A stretch of DNA of 14,301 nt, from the NCBI GenBank assembly GCA_964247755.1, contig CAXTVX010000078.1, positions 1-14,301 of the forward strand, in the 5' to 3' direction. Made by a program: the position numbers and the translations under genes. Source of the DNA: Lichenicola sp964247755 (GTDB taxonomy: Bacteria; Pseudomonadota; Alphaproteobacteria; Acetobacterales; Acetobacteraceae). Positions within the stretch are counted from its first letter, which is position 1; every line of letters begins with the position of its first letter. Positions 1-7,143 of the stretch are shown here, one piece after another. The notes under the pieces were generated by a model. It had not been told where the DNA came from, did no database searches, and saw only the letters and a program-made list of their open reading frames with translations.

Positions 1-1306
1 CGGCGCCGAAGCCGAGCGGGGCCACCGTCAGCCGGACGGCGCGGAACACGGCGTCGAGGTCGGCCACCTGGCCGAGGACGGCGAGCCCGGCCTGCGGCGG
101 CTGCAGCGATCGCGGCAGGTTGGGTCCCACCAGCCGGCAGACGATCGAGGGGTCGGAGGCGCGTACGCGCGGCATGATCGCGTCGCGCAGGGCGTGGGCG
201 GCGGCGATGTTGGGGGCGTGGGCGTAGTTGCCGATGAAGGCGAGGCCGTGCCGTTGCGCGAACGGGACGTCGCAGGGCAGGCACGGGAGCGACCACGGGA
301 TCACGTGCACGTGCCCGGCGGGAACGGACTGCCGGATCAGGGCGGCCTCGACCGAGGAGTGGGTGATGACGGCGTCCGCGTTGCTCGCGGCCCAGAGCTC
401 CTCCCTCCGCACTCGGTGCACCGCCGGCTTCATCTCCGGACGGTTCTCGAACACCGCCTGGCGGGCCAGCCGGAGGTGGTGCAGGTCCGCCACGGCGTAG
501 ACCAGGCGGGCGCGGGGCTGGTAGTGCCTGACCAGCGGCCCGTAGGCGGACGCGATCGGCAGGCGGTGCAGGTAGGCGAGGTCGTACCGGCCGGCTTCGC
601 GGCGGAGGACCTCCTCGACCGAGCCGAACTCCGGTCGGCGGCATACGCGGATCCCGGCCTGCTCGATCCGGTCGGAGGCTTCGCCGGATGCGGGCATGGA
701 CTGGGCCGCGAAGGTCACGCGGCAGCCGAGGCGTTGCAGCGAGTGCATGTGCGACAGGATCGCGACGGAGCCGCCGTCGCGGTTCGGGTCGGGCAGGTGG
801 GCGTCGATCACCAGGATGCGGGGCGGCGTCGGGCCTAGTCCCGATTCCGATGGCGCGAGGTCTCGGCTTTGGCGGTCCGTGCGCACCTGCAGGAGCAGCT
901 CGCACTGCCCGAGCAGGAAGTCGTGGCGCCGTGCCGCCTCGGCGTCGTCGGCGAAGCCCAGCAGGGAGGCAGTGAAGGCGGCGCGCGCGGCGGCGTCGAA
1001 GTCGGAGGAGGGGTCCAGCCGCAACGGCGAGCCTGGCATGTCCTCGCCCGAGCCTTCGGCGCGGAGGTGGATCACCCAGGCGCGGGTCGGCGCGAGCGGA
1101 GGCCGGAGCACGACGTCGAAACCGAACCGTCCGTTGCTGATTCCGGCGGCCTGGAGGTCCGGACGATGGCGGTTGGCGACGACCCGGTCCAGCAGCCGGT
1201 CGTCGGCCGTCAGCAGCAGGCAGACCGGGGCGTCGGGGGCGAGGCCGTCGCGGACCCATCCGCGCATCCGGGTGCGGTCCGCGTCGTCGATCGAGCCGGT
1301 CAGCAT
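1..1306 (-). CDS. Glycosyltransferase (GT4-like) with N-terminal accessory domain, 3' end outside window
   Basis: The frame is open from ATG at 1306 to the left edge: 435 codons and no stop, so the C-terminus is missing. Residues 1-95 form an accessory domain (GSIDD..MRGW, PDAPVCL, DLQAAGI) that also ends the Hint protein upstream. From about residue 163 a GT-B type glycosyltransferase begins with ILVIDAHLPDPNRDGGSV, the usual start of group-1/family-4 enzymes. The C-terminal lobe follows with HVIPWSLPC, GLAFIGNYAHAPN and a late VAPLGFGA before the edge. Such enzymes move a sugar from a nucleotide-sugar donor to a polysaccharide, lipid or protein acceptor in the cytoplasm; donor and acceptor cannot be read here. 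The start lies 22 bp after the stop of the Hint gene, so the two are probably co-transcribed. No strong ribosome binding site precedes the ATG. Family assignment is confident; substrate is unknown. Confidence 0.85.
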   Translation of the reverse strand, partial: MLTGSIDDADRTRMRGWVRDGLAPDAPVCLLLTADDRLLDRVVANRHRPDLQAAGISNGRFGFDVVLRPPLAPTRAWVIHLRAEGSGEDMPGSPLRLDPSSDFDAAARAAFTASLLGFADDAEAARRHDFLLGQCELLLQVRTDRQSRDLAPSESGLGPTPPRILVIDAHLPDPNRDGGSVAILSHMHSLQRLGCRVTFAAQSMPASGEASDRIEQAGIRVCRRPEFGSVEEVLRREAGRYDLAYLHRLPIASAYGPLVRHYQPRARLVYAVADLHHLRLARQAVFENRPEMKPAVHRVRREELWAASNADAVITHSSVEAALIRQSVPAGHVHVIPWSLPCLPCDVPFAQRHGLAFIGNYAHAPNIAAAHALRDAIMPRVRASDPSIVCRLVGPNLPRSLQPPQAGLAVLGQVADLDAVFRAVRLTVAPLGFGA

Positions 1307-1328
1307 GGAACGGGATCGGGGCGGGGTG

Positions 1329-3689
1329 TCAGGCTGCGCGGTGGCCCTGCAGGACCTCCAGGGTCGCCTGGTCGGCGGCACGGCGGACCTCGATCGAGGC
1401 GCCGGCGGGCTGGTCCGGCAGGGCGAGCAGGAAGCCGTGGCAGCCGCTGCCGAAGCCCGCCCGATGCAGGTCGTCGCGGAACAGGTTGGCGATCGTCCGG
1501 CCGACCGTCCTGCCGTCGGCCAGCACCTCCAGGCAGACCGGGGCGTCGGGCCGATCGGGGTTCCGCGCCCAGCCGCGGACCAGGTGCCCGTCCCACCCGT
1601 CGATCCGGCCGCGCAGGGTGTTCCCGCGTTCGGCAGGCAGATGGGTGGCCCGGTCGTCGATGGCGCGCCGGATCCGGTCCAGCGTTTCGCCGTGCTCGAT
1701 CCGCGGCGCGCAGTAGGCGGCGGGGGCTGCGGGCCGGTCGCCGTAGAGCGCGCGGTACTGCGCGACGTTGTGGAACATGGTGCGGCTGTCGTCGTCGACG
1801 AAGCTTTCGGACGGGGCGTCCTCGGCCAGGATGACGTCGTGGCTGTCGAGCTCGACGTGGAAGTACTCGATCTCCGCGCAGGCGGTGTCGCGCAGTACGC
1901 TGCTGCCGTTGACCAGGCATTCGGCCAGGACCAGGCAGCCGTCGAGGAACATGGCGTGCTTCGGCGACACCCGCAGGTCGCGGCGCGGCTGGTAGCGGCC
2001 GAGCGAGCCGGCCTTGAACAGGATGGGCTGCACGGCGGGGTTGGAAGCGAGGAACCGGCCGTTGTACGCGCGCCGCCCGATCCACCGGATCGGCCGCGCG
2101 CCGCCGGTGAAGGTCGTGACGCGGTCGCCGATCTTCAGGTCCTCGACCGGGACGTTGCCGCGATCGGTGCGGATGGCGGTGCCGCGGGCGTAGCAGGCGA
2201 TGGAGATGTCCAGGCTGGGCGGCGAGTTCGACAGCTCTTGCGCGCCGGCCGACAGCAGGAAGCTGGCGGTGGTGTAGTCGCCGTTGAAGGCGAGGGTCTG
2301 GCTGGTCTGGCCCTCGTCGATGGTCAGGATGCCGCCGCTGCTGGTGCCGGCGTAGTCGTAGGCGGTGACGTCGCTGAGCGAGATGCCGTCGAGGACGACC
2401 ATGTCCTCGTCCGGCGCCGGGAACTGGGCGGTGATGGTGCCGGAGAAGCTGGCCGGGTCGTCGAGGACCAGGATGCCGGTGTCGTCGGCGAACAGGACGT
2501 TCTGCGCGGTCGAACCGGCGAGCTCCAGGGTCGCGCGCTGCACGACGCGCGGCGGCGGGTTGATCTCGTACTCGTAGGACACGATCCCGGGACCGACCTC
2601 GAGCGTGCCGGTGCCGCTGATCGGGCCGTCCAGGATTATGTCGCCGGGTTGCGGTCCGGTCACTGGGTCGTTGGTGGGAGGGTTCTTGGACTCGATGACA
2701 CCGTTGTTCACGATTGCCCCCGCCACCGTACCGCTGCCGTCGACAGTGCCTCCGGCGTCGATCGTCAACACGGGCGCGGTGAAGGTGCCGTTCTCAGCCA
2801 GGGTCAGCTCACCGTCGACGCGGAACGCGTTCGGCGTCACATAATTGAAACTGTCGACCACCAGGCGGCCGGGTGCTGCGATCGCCGTGAGCGTCGATTG
2901 CAGGGAAAGATAGGTGCTGGTGGCGGCGTCGAAGCTGTTGATCTGGCCGGTCAGGCCGTTGCCGTAGTATCTCTCGATCTCGATGGTCGCAGCGTCGGTG
3001 GTGATCAGGCCACCAAGATCGAGGTCGAGAATGCCGCCGGCGTCGGCGCTGTAGGTGCCGCCGCCGCCGAGCGTGCCATCCACGAGGTCAGAGTCCGATG
3101 CGGCGTGGATCGTCAGCGTCGAGGCGGTGGAGGGGGCGGTCGAGATGCCGGACGCGCTGGCACCGATCGTGCCGGTGTTGCGGAAGGTCGCTGCATTTAT
3201 GATCAGCCCGTTCCCGCTTCCGCCGCCACCATCGAGTATTCCAGCGTTGTCCAGCGTGCCCGTGGTCACGATCTGGCCGTAACCCTGTATGTCGCCGTTG
3301 TTGTCGCTCAGCGAGCCGAAGCTCAGCGTACCGCCGGCGAGGTCGATCTCGCCGCCGGTCTGCAGGTCGAGGACGCCGTCTATCGATAGCGTGCCGCCGG
3401 CAAGGTCGATCTCGCCGCCGGTCTGGAGGTTGAGGGTGCCGCTCATCGACAGGTTGCCGATCAGGGTCAGGGAGTTGTTGCTGATGGTGACGGACTGGAC
3501 GGCATAGCTTTCGCCGGACGCGATGGTGATGATGGTCGTGTAGACTTCGCCCCCGTTGGTGTAGGTGACGGTCGGGATCAGCACCTGCGCGTCGGCGCTG
3601 TTCGGCACGATGCCGCCGTACCAGCTCGATGGGTTGCCCCAGTCCACGGCGTTGTAGTCGGGACTCGTGTCGAAGACGTAGTTGGTCAC
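1329..3689 (-). CDS. Hint_2-domain surface protein with beta-rich repeat region
   Basis: A GTG start at 3689 is chosen because AAAGGG sits seven bases upstream and the protein then begins TNYVFDTSPDYNAVDWG, a typical opening for this family. The frame stays open upstream to an ATG at 3986, but that extension is low-complexity and unlike the rest. The product is 786 aa. Residues 1-490 are Gly/Thr/Asp-rich and beta-helix-like, with a 21-residue tandem repeat near residues 84-122 (LQTGGEIDLAGGTLS twice). Residues about 496-650 are a Hint domain: nucleophile Cys499 in IACYARGT, and His578 in RVSPKHAMFLDG. Hint domains perform autocatalytic N-to-S acyl shift and peptide cleavage. Residues 692-786 are the accessory domain shared with the next gene. 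No classical signal peptide is visible, so export may use type I secretion or another route. A role as an exported, self-processed surface or biofilm protein is inference. Confidence 0.85.
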   Translation of the reverse strand: MTNYVFDTSPDYNAVDWGNPSSWYGGIVPNSADAQVLIPTVTYTNGGEVYTTIITIASGESYAVQSVTISNNSLTLIGNLSMSGTLNLQTGGEIDLAGGTLSIDGVLDLQTGGEIDLAGGTLSFGSLSDNNGDIQGYGQIVTTGTLDNAGILDGGGGSGNGLIINAATFRNTGTIGASASGISTAPSTASTLTIHAASDSDLVDGTLGGGGTYSADAGGILDLDLGGLITTDAATIEIERYYGNGLTGQINSFDAATSTYLSLQSTLTAIAAPGRLVVDSFNYVTPNAFRVDGELTLAENGTFTAPVLTIDAGGTVDGSGTVAGAIVNNGVIESKNPPTNDPVTGPQPGDIILDGPISGTGTLEVGPGIVSYEYEINPPPRVVQRATLELAGSTAQNVLFADDTGILVLDDPASFSGTITAQFPAPDEDMVVLDGISLSDVTAYDYAGTSSGGILTIDEGQTSQTLAFNGDYTTASFLLSAGAQELSNSPPSLDISIACYARGTAIRTDRGNVPVEDLKIGDRVTTFTGGARPIRWIGRRAYNGRFLASNPAVQPILFKAGSLGRYQPRRDLRVSPKHAMFLDGCLVLAECLVNGSSVLRDTACAEIEYFHVELDSHDVILAEDAPSESFVDDDSRTMFHNVAQYRALYGDRPAAPAAYCAPRIEHGETLDRIRRAIDDRATHLPAERGNTLRGRIDGWDGHLVRGWARNPDRPDAPVCLEVLADGRTVGRTIANLFRDDLHRAGFGSGCHGFLLALPDQPAGASIEVRRAADQATLEVLQGHRAA
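3325..3441 (-). repeat. Two tandem 63-bp repeat units inside the Hint gene
   Basis: Segments 3325-3378 and 3388-3441 are near-identical and lie exactly 63 bp (21 codons) apart. Both encode LxLQTGGEIDLAGGTLS. The few differences are mostly single bases. In-frame repeats of this kind usually extend a beta-solenoid and can change copy number by slippage. Confidence 0.85.
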
Positions 3690-4012
3690 GGGACAACCCT
3701 TTTGTTGCAACGGTCCACAAGAGCACACGGGCCGGTTGCTGGGGAGGGGAGATGTTCGAATTGGGAGGTGCGTGGTTGCCGAGGCACGGCCTCCCGAACG
3801 GGATCGGACCGGCTTCTGGTGCGGCGAAAGGGAGCCGACGCAGCAGGCAAGGCGGCTGGCGACGCTGCAAGTGAAGCGGCAGGTGGAGCTGCACGAGCGG
3901 GCAGGCAGGGACGGGTTCGCAAAGGAGACGCAATCAGTGTCGGCGCAACGTGTTGTTGACCTAATGCAGACAAACAGCGACATCATTCGATGAAGCGGAT
4001 CGAGAGACCGGA
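3690..4012. other. Divergent intergenic region, no gene seen
   Basis: This 323-bp stretch separates the leftward Hint gene from the rightward GIY-YIG-like gene and should carry both promoters. Frames on both strands are open here, but their translations are Arg/Pro/Cys-rich and not protein-like. An 8-bp palindrome (GTTGCAAC, 3704-3711) lies 15 bp upstream of the GTG of the Hint gene. No convincing -35/-10 pair was found on either strand. Confidence 0.5.
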
Positions 4013-4050
4013 ATGCAAAAGCTTGAGCTGCCAGCTTTCGATGAGGTATC

Positions 4051-4449
4051 GTGGAGCGATGTCAACGAGCTCTATGCCTCCTCGGCGTTGATGATGGCGG
4101 CCTGCTCTACATAGGCATGTCTGATGCAATCATCGGTCGCTTCGGCGGCTTGCGAACGGGTATCTATGGTGCGTACCGGTTCAAGAGCAGCAGTGGCCGG
4201 ATCTACAATACTCCGGCCGCCCACAAGATCGGCGTGAAAATACTTCGCGGCTTCAATGATGCTCACGCGAAAGAGCGCATATTCATCGAGATCGAAGGTC
4301 ATCCATTATCAGTGTCAATTCCTGAGACCTACGACGTGCGAAAGCATGAAGCGGTAGCTATTGGCGCTTACGCACAACGTTTCGGCGAGCCGCCGCCGTT
4401 TAACGACTCATGGGGAGACGGGATTTCGACTTCCTTGATCGATGACTAG
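4051..4449 (+). CDS. Small GIY-YIG nuclease-like protein, 5' end probably frameshifted
   Basis: The 132-aa frame opens with GTG at 4051. It contains LLYIGMSD (the YIG strand), an Arg eight residues later (IIGRF), a Glu in KHEAVAIGAYAQRF, and an Asn in PPPFND. Their order and spacing fit the GIY-YIG endonuclease fold. The GIY strand itself is missing in this frame. It appears one frame away: ATG at 4013, preceded by GAGAG, reads MQKLELPAFDEVSW..NELYA and would join LLGVDDGG if one C were restored near 4078. The complete gene was therefore probably 4013-4449, about 145 aa, with ELY in place of GIY. Base composition is clearly lower in GC than the flanks, suggesting acquired DNA. It converges on the immunity-like gene. 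Its natural DNA target, if any, is unknown. Either a decayed gene or a protein shortened at its N-terminus is possible. Confidence 0.6.
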   Translation: MERCQRALCLLGVDDGGLLYIGMSDAIIGRFGGLRTGIYGAYRFKSSSGRIYNTPAAHKIGVKILRGFNDAHAKERIFIEIEGHPLSVSIPETYDVRKHEAVAIGAYAQRFGEPPPFNDSWGDGISTSLIDD

Positions 4450-4487
4450 TCCCTACAGGTAACCTTGCCAAAGGCACAGGTCTTCCC

Positions 4488-4964
4488 TCACGATTTCAGC
4501 TGTGTGAGGCACTGGTCACGCGAGGCCCTCAAGGCTGGATCGATAATTGCCGCCACTGCAATGGTCGCACGCTTCACGTAGGCTTCGTTTGACGCCGGCG
4601 TGCTTTCTATAAACGGCACGCCGCACACCCGTAGCAGGCCAAGGATACCATTTCCGGGTTTCGTGACTTGAAGCACGGCACGTGGGTTGATCGGCAATGC
4701 TGCTGCCAATTCGATACCGAGACCTTCGCCGTCTGCGCCATCCGTTCCCTGCGCGAGCAGAGGCGCCAACGCGATCCATCTCGGATCGCCCGTGCCTATC
4801 GCGTCCAGCACCCTGTCCATGTCGCCGTCTTTGTCGAGACGGGTCACGGTGGCCTTCAGGCCTGTGCGCTGGATCTGGGCGCGGATAGCCTGTGGACTCG
4901 GCATCGGGGCGGCACATGCGATGACCGGCAGAAGTCCCACCATGAACGCCAGGAGCAGCCTCAT
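4488..4964 (-). CDS. Periplasmic protein, likely immunity partner of the Tlde1-like effector
   Basis: The 158-aa product starts with a clear signal peptide (MRLLLAFMVGLLPVIACA, cleavage before APMPSP), so the mature protein is periplasmic. Two cysteines remain in the mature part (RVCGVPF and RDQCLTQ) and could form a disulfide. I do not recognise a named domain. The ATG at 4964 overlaps the stop of the DUF2778 gene as ATGA, which indicates translational coupling. Tlde1 effectors act on peptidoglycan in the periplasm, and their cognate immunity proteins are encoded next door and exported. Position, signal peptide and coupling therefore all suggest a Tldi1-type immunity role; this is inference, not homology I could test. 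Unlike its partner this gene is intact, as expected if immunity outlasts the toxin. Confidence 0.7.
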   Translation of the reverse strand: MRLLLAFMVGLLPVIACAAPMPSPQAIRAQIQRTGLKATVTRLDKDGDMDRVLDAIGTGDPRWIALAPLLAQGTDGADGEGLGIELAAALPINPRAVLQVTKPGNGILGLLRVCGVPFIESTPASNEAYVKRATIAVAAIIDPALRASRDQCLTQLKS

Positions 4965-5342
4965 GGAACCACCCTGAGCGTTCGATCAGCCGACTGGACG
5001 ATCTTCCTCCGCACGTCCGGAGGCAGGATGATGCAACCGGTCGATGCCGCTCCAGGATGCCTGATGCTGTCACTGTGGATCTCGAGGTTGCTTCGGCCGA
5101 ACGTTTGCGTTCCTGGCAAAGGCGAGAGGCGCATCGCCCCCGGGCCGGTCCTCGCCCTGTTGAACGGTTGGCTGACCGGACCACCGACCCAGCGGCACCG
5201 GTCCGACGTCGGGATGACTTTGAAGAGCGGAATTGTTCCGACCTATCCCGGCGCCGCTGTAGCCGGTCGCCACATCCTGGCCGTCATACGTCAGGCGTCC
5301 AGTGCTTTGTGAGTAGACCCATCCGGTCTTCCGCAAAGGCAT
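4961..5342 (-). pseudogene. Tlde1-like DUF2778 L,D-transpeptidase effector, frameshifted
   Basis: From ATG at 5342 the frame reads WVYSQSTGRLTYDG, TGYSGAGIGRNNS and DVGPVPLGRWS, the N-terminal half of a DUF2778 domain, then runs out of family sequence and stops at 5070. The missing half follows in another frame: QPFNRARTGPGAMRL, TFGRSNLEIHSD, STGCIILPPDVRRKI, ending at TGA 4963-4961. Removing one base near 5176-5178 joins them into a 126-aa protein with putative catalytic His89 (IHSD) and Cys103 (STGCI). DUF2778 includes Tlde1, a type VI secretion effector that cleaves and exchanges peptidoglycan stem peptides in rival cells. The 126-aa size fits a minimal single-domain member. The stop overlaps the immunity-like start. 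No VgrG, Hcp or PAAR gene is in view, so delivery is unknown. As sequenced, no intact enzyme would be made. Confidence 0.8.
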
Positions 5343-5577
5343 TGGTGGTGCCGGACCTCGAAACGAGAGATCAGCCTATTGTCCTGTCGGATCAGCAGCA
5401 AGACCTTGCGGTTGCTTCATGCCGATCAAGGTCATGCCATGTCGAACCAGCCAAAGCTCAAGATCCACTTCTTGTTGCACCGCGGAAAGCGGAACGCCGT
5501 TTCGATGCAGCGCCGGTTGCGCCCGGGCGTCGGCGGGCGCACCATGTCGGACAATTAGAAAAGCCTTCGGGGAAGCT
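5343..5577. other. Divergent intergenic region upstream of the ABC operon
   Basis: This 235-bp stretch lies between the leftward effector gene and the rightward importer. It has open frames on both strands but none with recognisable protein sequence. A 10-bp palindrome (CGCCCGGGCG, 5520-5529) lies 48 bp before the ATPase start and could be an operator. No confident promoter is visible. Confidence 0.4.
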
Positions 5578-7131
5578 ATGGGGAACAGGGAGGAGCGGGG
5601 TCCGCTGGCCCTGCAGATGCAGGGCATCTCGAAGACGTTTCCCGGGGTGCGGGCGCTGTCCGGCGTGTGGCTCGACGCGTGGAGCGGCGAGGTGCTGGCG
5701 CTGATGGGGGAGAACGGGGCCGGCAAGTCGACCCTCATGAAGGTGCTGTCGGGCGCGCACCGCGCGGACCCGGGGGGCACGATCCGGGTGTTCGGTGAGG
5801 TGGTCGAGATCGACGGGCCGCAGACCGCCAAGGATGCCGGGATTGCCATCATTTACCAGGAGCTGGCGCTGGCGCCGAACCTGACCGTGTCGGAGAACAT
5901 CCATCTCGGCAACGAGATCCAGCGACCCGGCGGGCGGCTGGACCGTCGGGCGATGGCGGAGGCCTGCCGGCCGATCCTGCAGCGGCTGGGCACGCCGTTC
6001 GGGCCGGACACGCCGGTGTCCACCCTGTCGATCGCCGAGCAGCAGCTGGTGGAGATCGCGCGGGCGCTGTACCGCCGGTCGCGCATCCTGGTGCTGGACG
6101 AGCCGACCACGGCGCTGTCGGCGCGGGAAACCGACCGGCTGTTCGCGCTGATCCGGCAGCTGCGCGCGGAAGGGATCGCGCTGATCTACATCTCGCACCG
6201 GATGGCGGAGGTGTACGAGCTGGCGGACCGGGTGACGGTGCTGCGCGACGGCAGCAGCGCCGGCACGCTGGAGCGCGAGCAGATGTCGGCCGATGCCATC
6301 GTGCAGATGATGGTCGGGCGCTCGCTGTCGTCGTTCTACACCAAGACGCACGATCCCGCCGCCGCGGTGCGCGGGCCGGTGGTGATGCAGGTCGACGGGC
6401 TCACCGACGGGGCACGGGTGCGGCCGTGCTCGTTCGCGCTGCACCGTGGCGAGGTGCTGGGGATGGCGGGACTGGTGGGCGCGGGGCGCACCGAGCTGGC
6501 GCGGCTGATCTTCGGCGCGGACCGGCGTGCCGGCGGCACGGTGACGCTGGAGGGCAGGCGGGTGACGCCGTCGCATCCGAAGCAGGCGCTCGATGCCGGG
6601 ATCGCCTACCTGACCGAGGACCGGAAGGGGCTCGGGCTGTTCCTGGACATGAGCTGCGGCTCCAACATCAACATCGGCGTGATCGGGCCGGACAGCGGCG
6701 CCGGCGGGCGGCTGAACCTCCAGCGTGCGCGGGAGCGGGCGATGCGGGCGTTCGGAACGTTCCGGGTCAGGGCGTCGAGCCCGGTGGTGCAGGTGGGCTC
6801 GCTGTCGGGCGGCAACCAGCAGAAGGTGCTGCTGGCCAGGCTGCTGGAAACCGGCCCCAAGGTGCTGATCCTGGACGAGCCGACACGCGGCGTGGACGTG
6901 GGGGCCAAGTCGGAAATCTATCGCATCATCGACGAGCTGGCCCAGGGCGGGCTCGGCGTGCTGCTGATCTCGTCGGACCTGCCGGAGATCGTGGGGATCT
7001 GCGACCGGGTGCTGGTGATGCGCGAGGGCGCGATCGCCGGCGAGGTCGGCGGCGATACCGGGGTGCCGATCAGTCAGGAATCGGTGATGGTGCACGCCGC
7101 CGGCCTGGCGCCGCATGGCCTGGCGGCCTGA
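5578..7131 (+). CDS. Sugar ABC importer ATP-binding protein (RbsA/MglA type)
   Basis: This 517-aa protein has two fused ATPase domains, the hallmark of the ribose/galactose-type importers. Domain 1 has Walker A GENGAGKST (Lys50), signature LSIAEQQLVEIARAL and Walker B ILVLDEPTTAL. Domain 2 has the altered P-loop GLVGAGRTEL typical of this class, signature LSGGNQQKVLLARLL and Walker B VLILDEPTRGVDVG. It powers uptake of a sugar or polyol through the permease encoded next, on the cytoplasmic face of the inner membrane. ATG at 5578 is chosen because GGGGA lies four bases upstream and the protein then begins shortly before the first ATPase strand; a longer open frame to 5419 has no family sequence. 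The permease starts 12 bp after the stop. The substrate cannot be told from the ATPase. Confidence 0.95.
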   Translation: MGNREERGPLALQMQGISKTFPGVRALSGVWLDAWSGEVLALMGENGAGKSTLMKVLSGAHRADPGGTIRVFGEVVEIDGPQTAKDAGIAIIYQELALAPNLTVSENIHLGNEIQRPGGRLDRRAMAEACRPILQRLGTPFGPDTPVSTLSIAEQQLVEIARALYRRSRILVLDEPTTALSARETDRLFALIRQLRAEGIALIYISHRMAEVYELADRVTVLRDGSSAGTLEREQMSADAIVQMMVGRSLSSFYTKTHDPAAAVRGPVVMQVDGLTDGARVRPCSFALHRGEVLGMAGLVGAGRTELARLIFGADRRAGGTVTLEGRRVTPSHPKQALDAGIAYLTEDRKGLGLFLDMSCGSNINIGVIGPDSGAGGRLNLQRARERAMRAFGTFRVRASSPVVQVGSLSGGNQQKVLLARLLETGPKVLILDEPTRGVDVGAKSEIYRIIDELAQGGLGVLLISSDLPEIVGICDRVLVMREGAIAGEVGGDTGVPISQESVMVHAAGLAPHGLAA

Positions 7132-7143
7132 GGGAGACGCGCG

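Noticed and set aside
696..3389. 897-codon open frame on the + strand
   Set aside because: It lies antisense to the glycosyltransferase and Hint genes, and its translation is Ala/Gly/Val/Arg-rich with no family sequence. High GC makes long antisense open frames common.
3690..3986. N-terminal extension of the Hint protein to ATG 3986
   Set aside because: It is Ser/Cys/Arg-rich with no signal peptide and no likeness to the family. GTG 3689 has a good ribosome binding site and a typical start.
4013..4111. Programmed frameshift in the GIY-YIG-like gene
   Set aside because: There is no slippery heptamer or stimulatory structure at 4070-4085, so a plain one-base deletion explains it better.
5376..5852. 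Leftward 158-codon open frame overlapping the ABC ATPase start
   Set aside because: Most of it is antisense to the ATPase. The remaining part (WLVRHGMTLIGMKQ) resembles no family I know.
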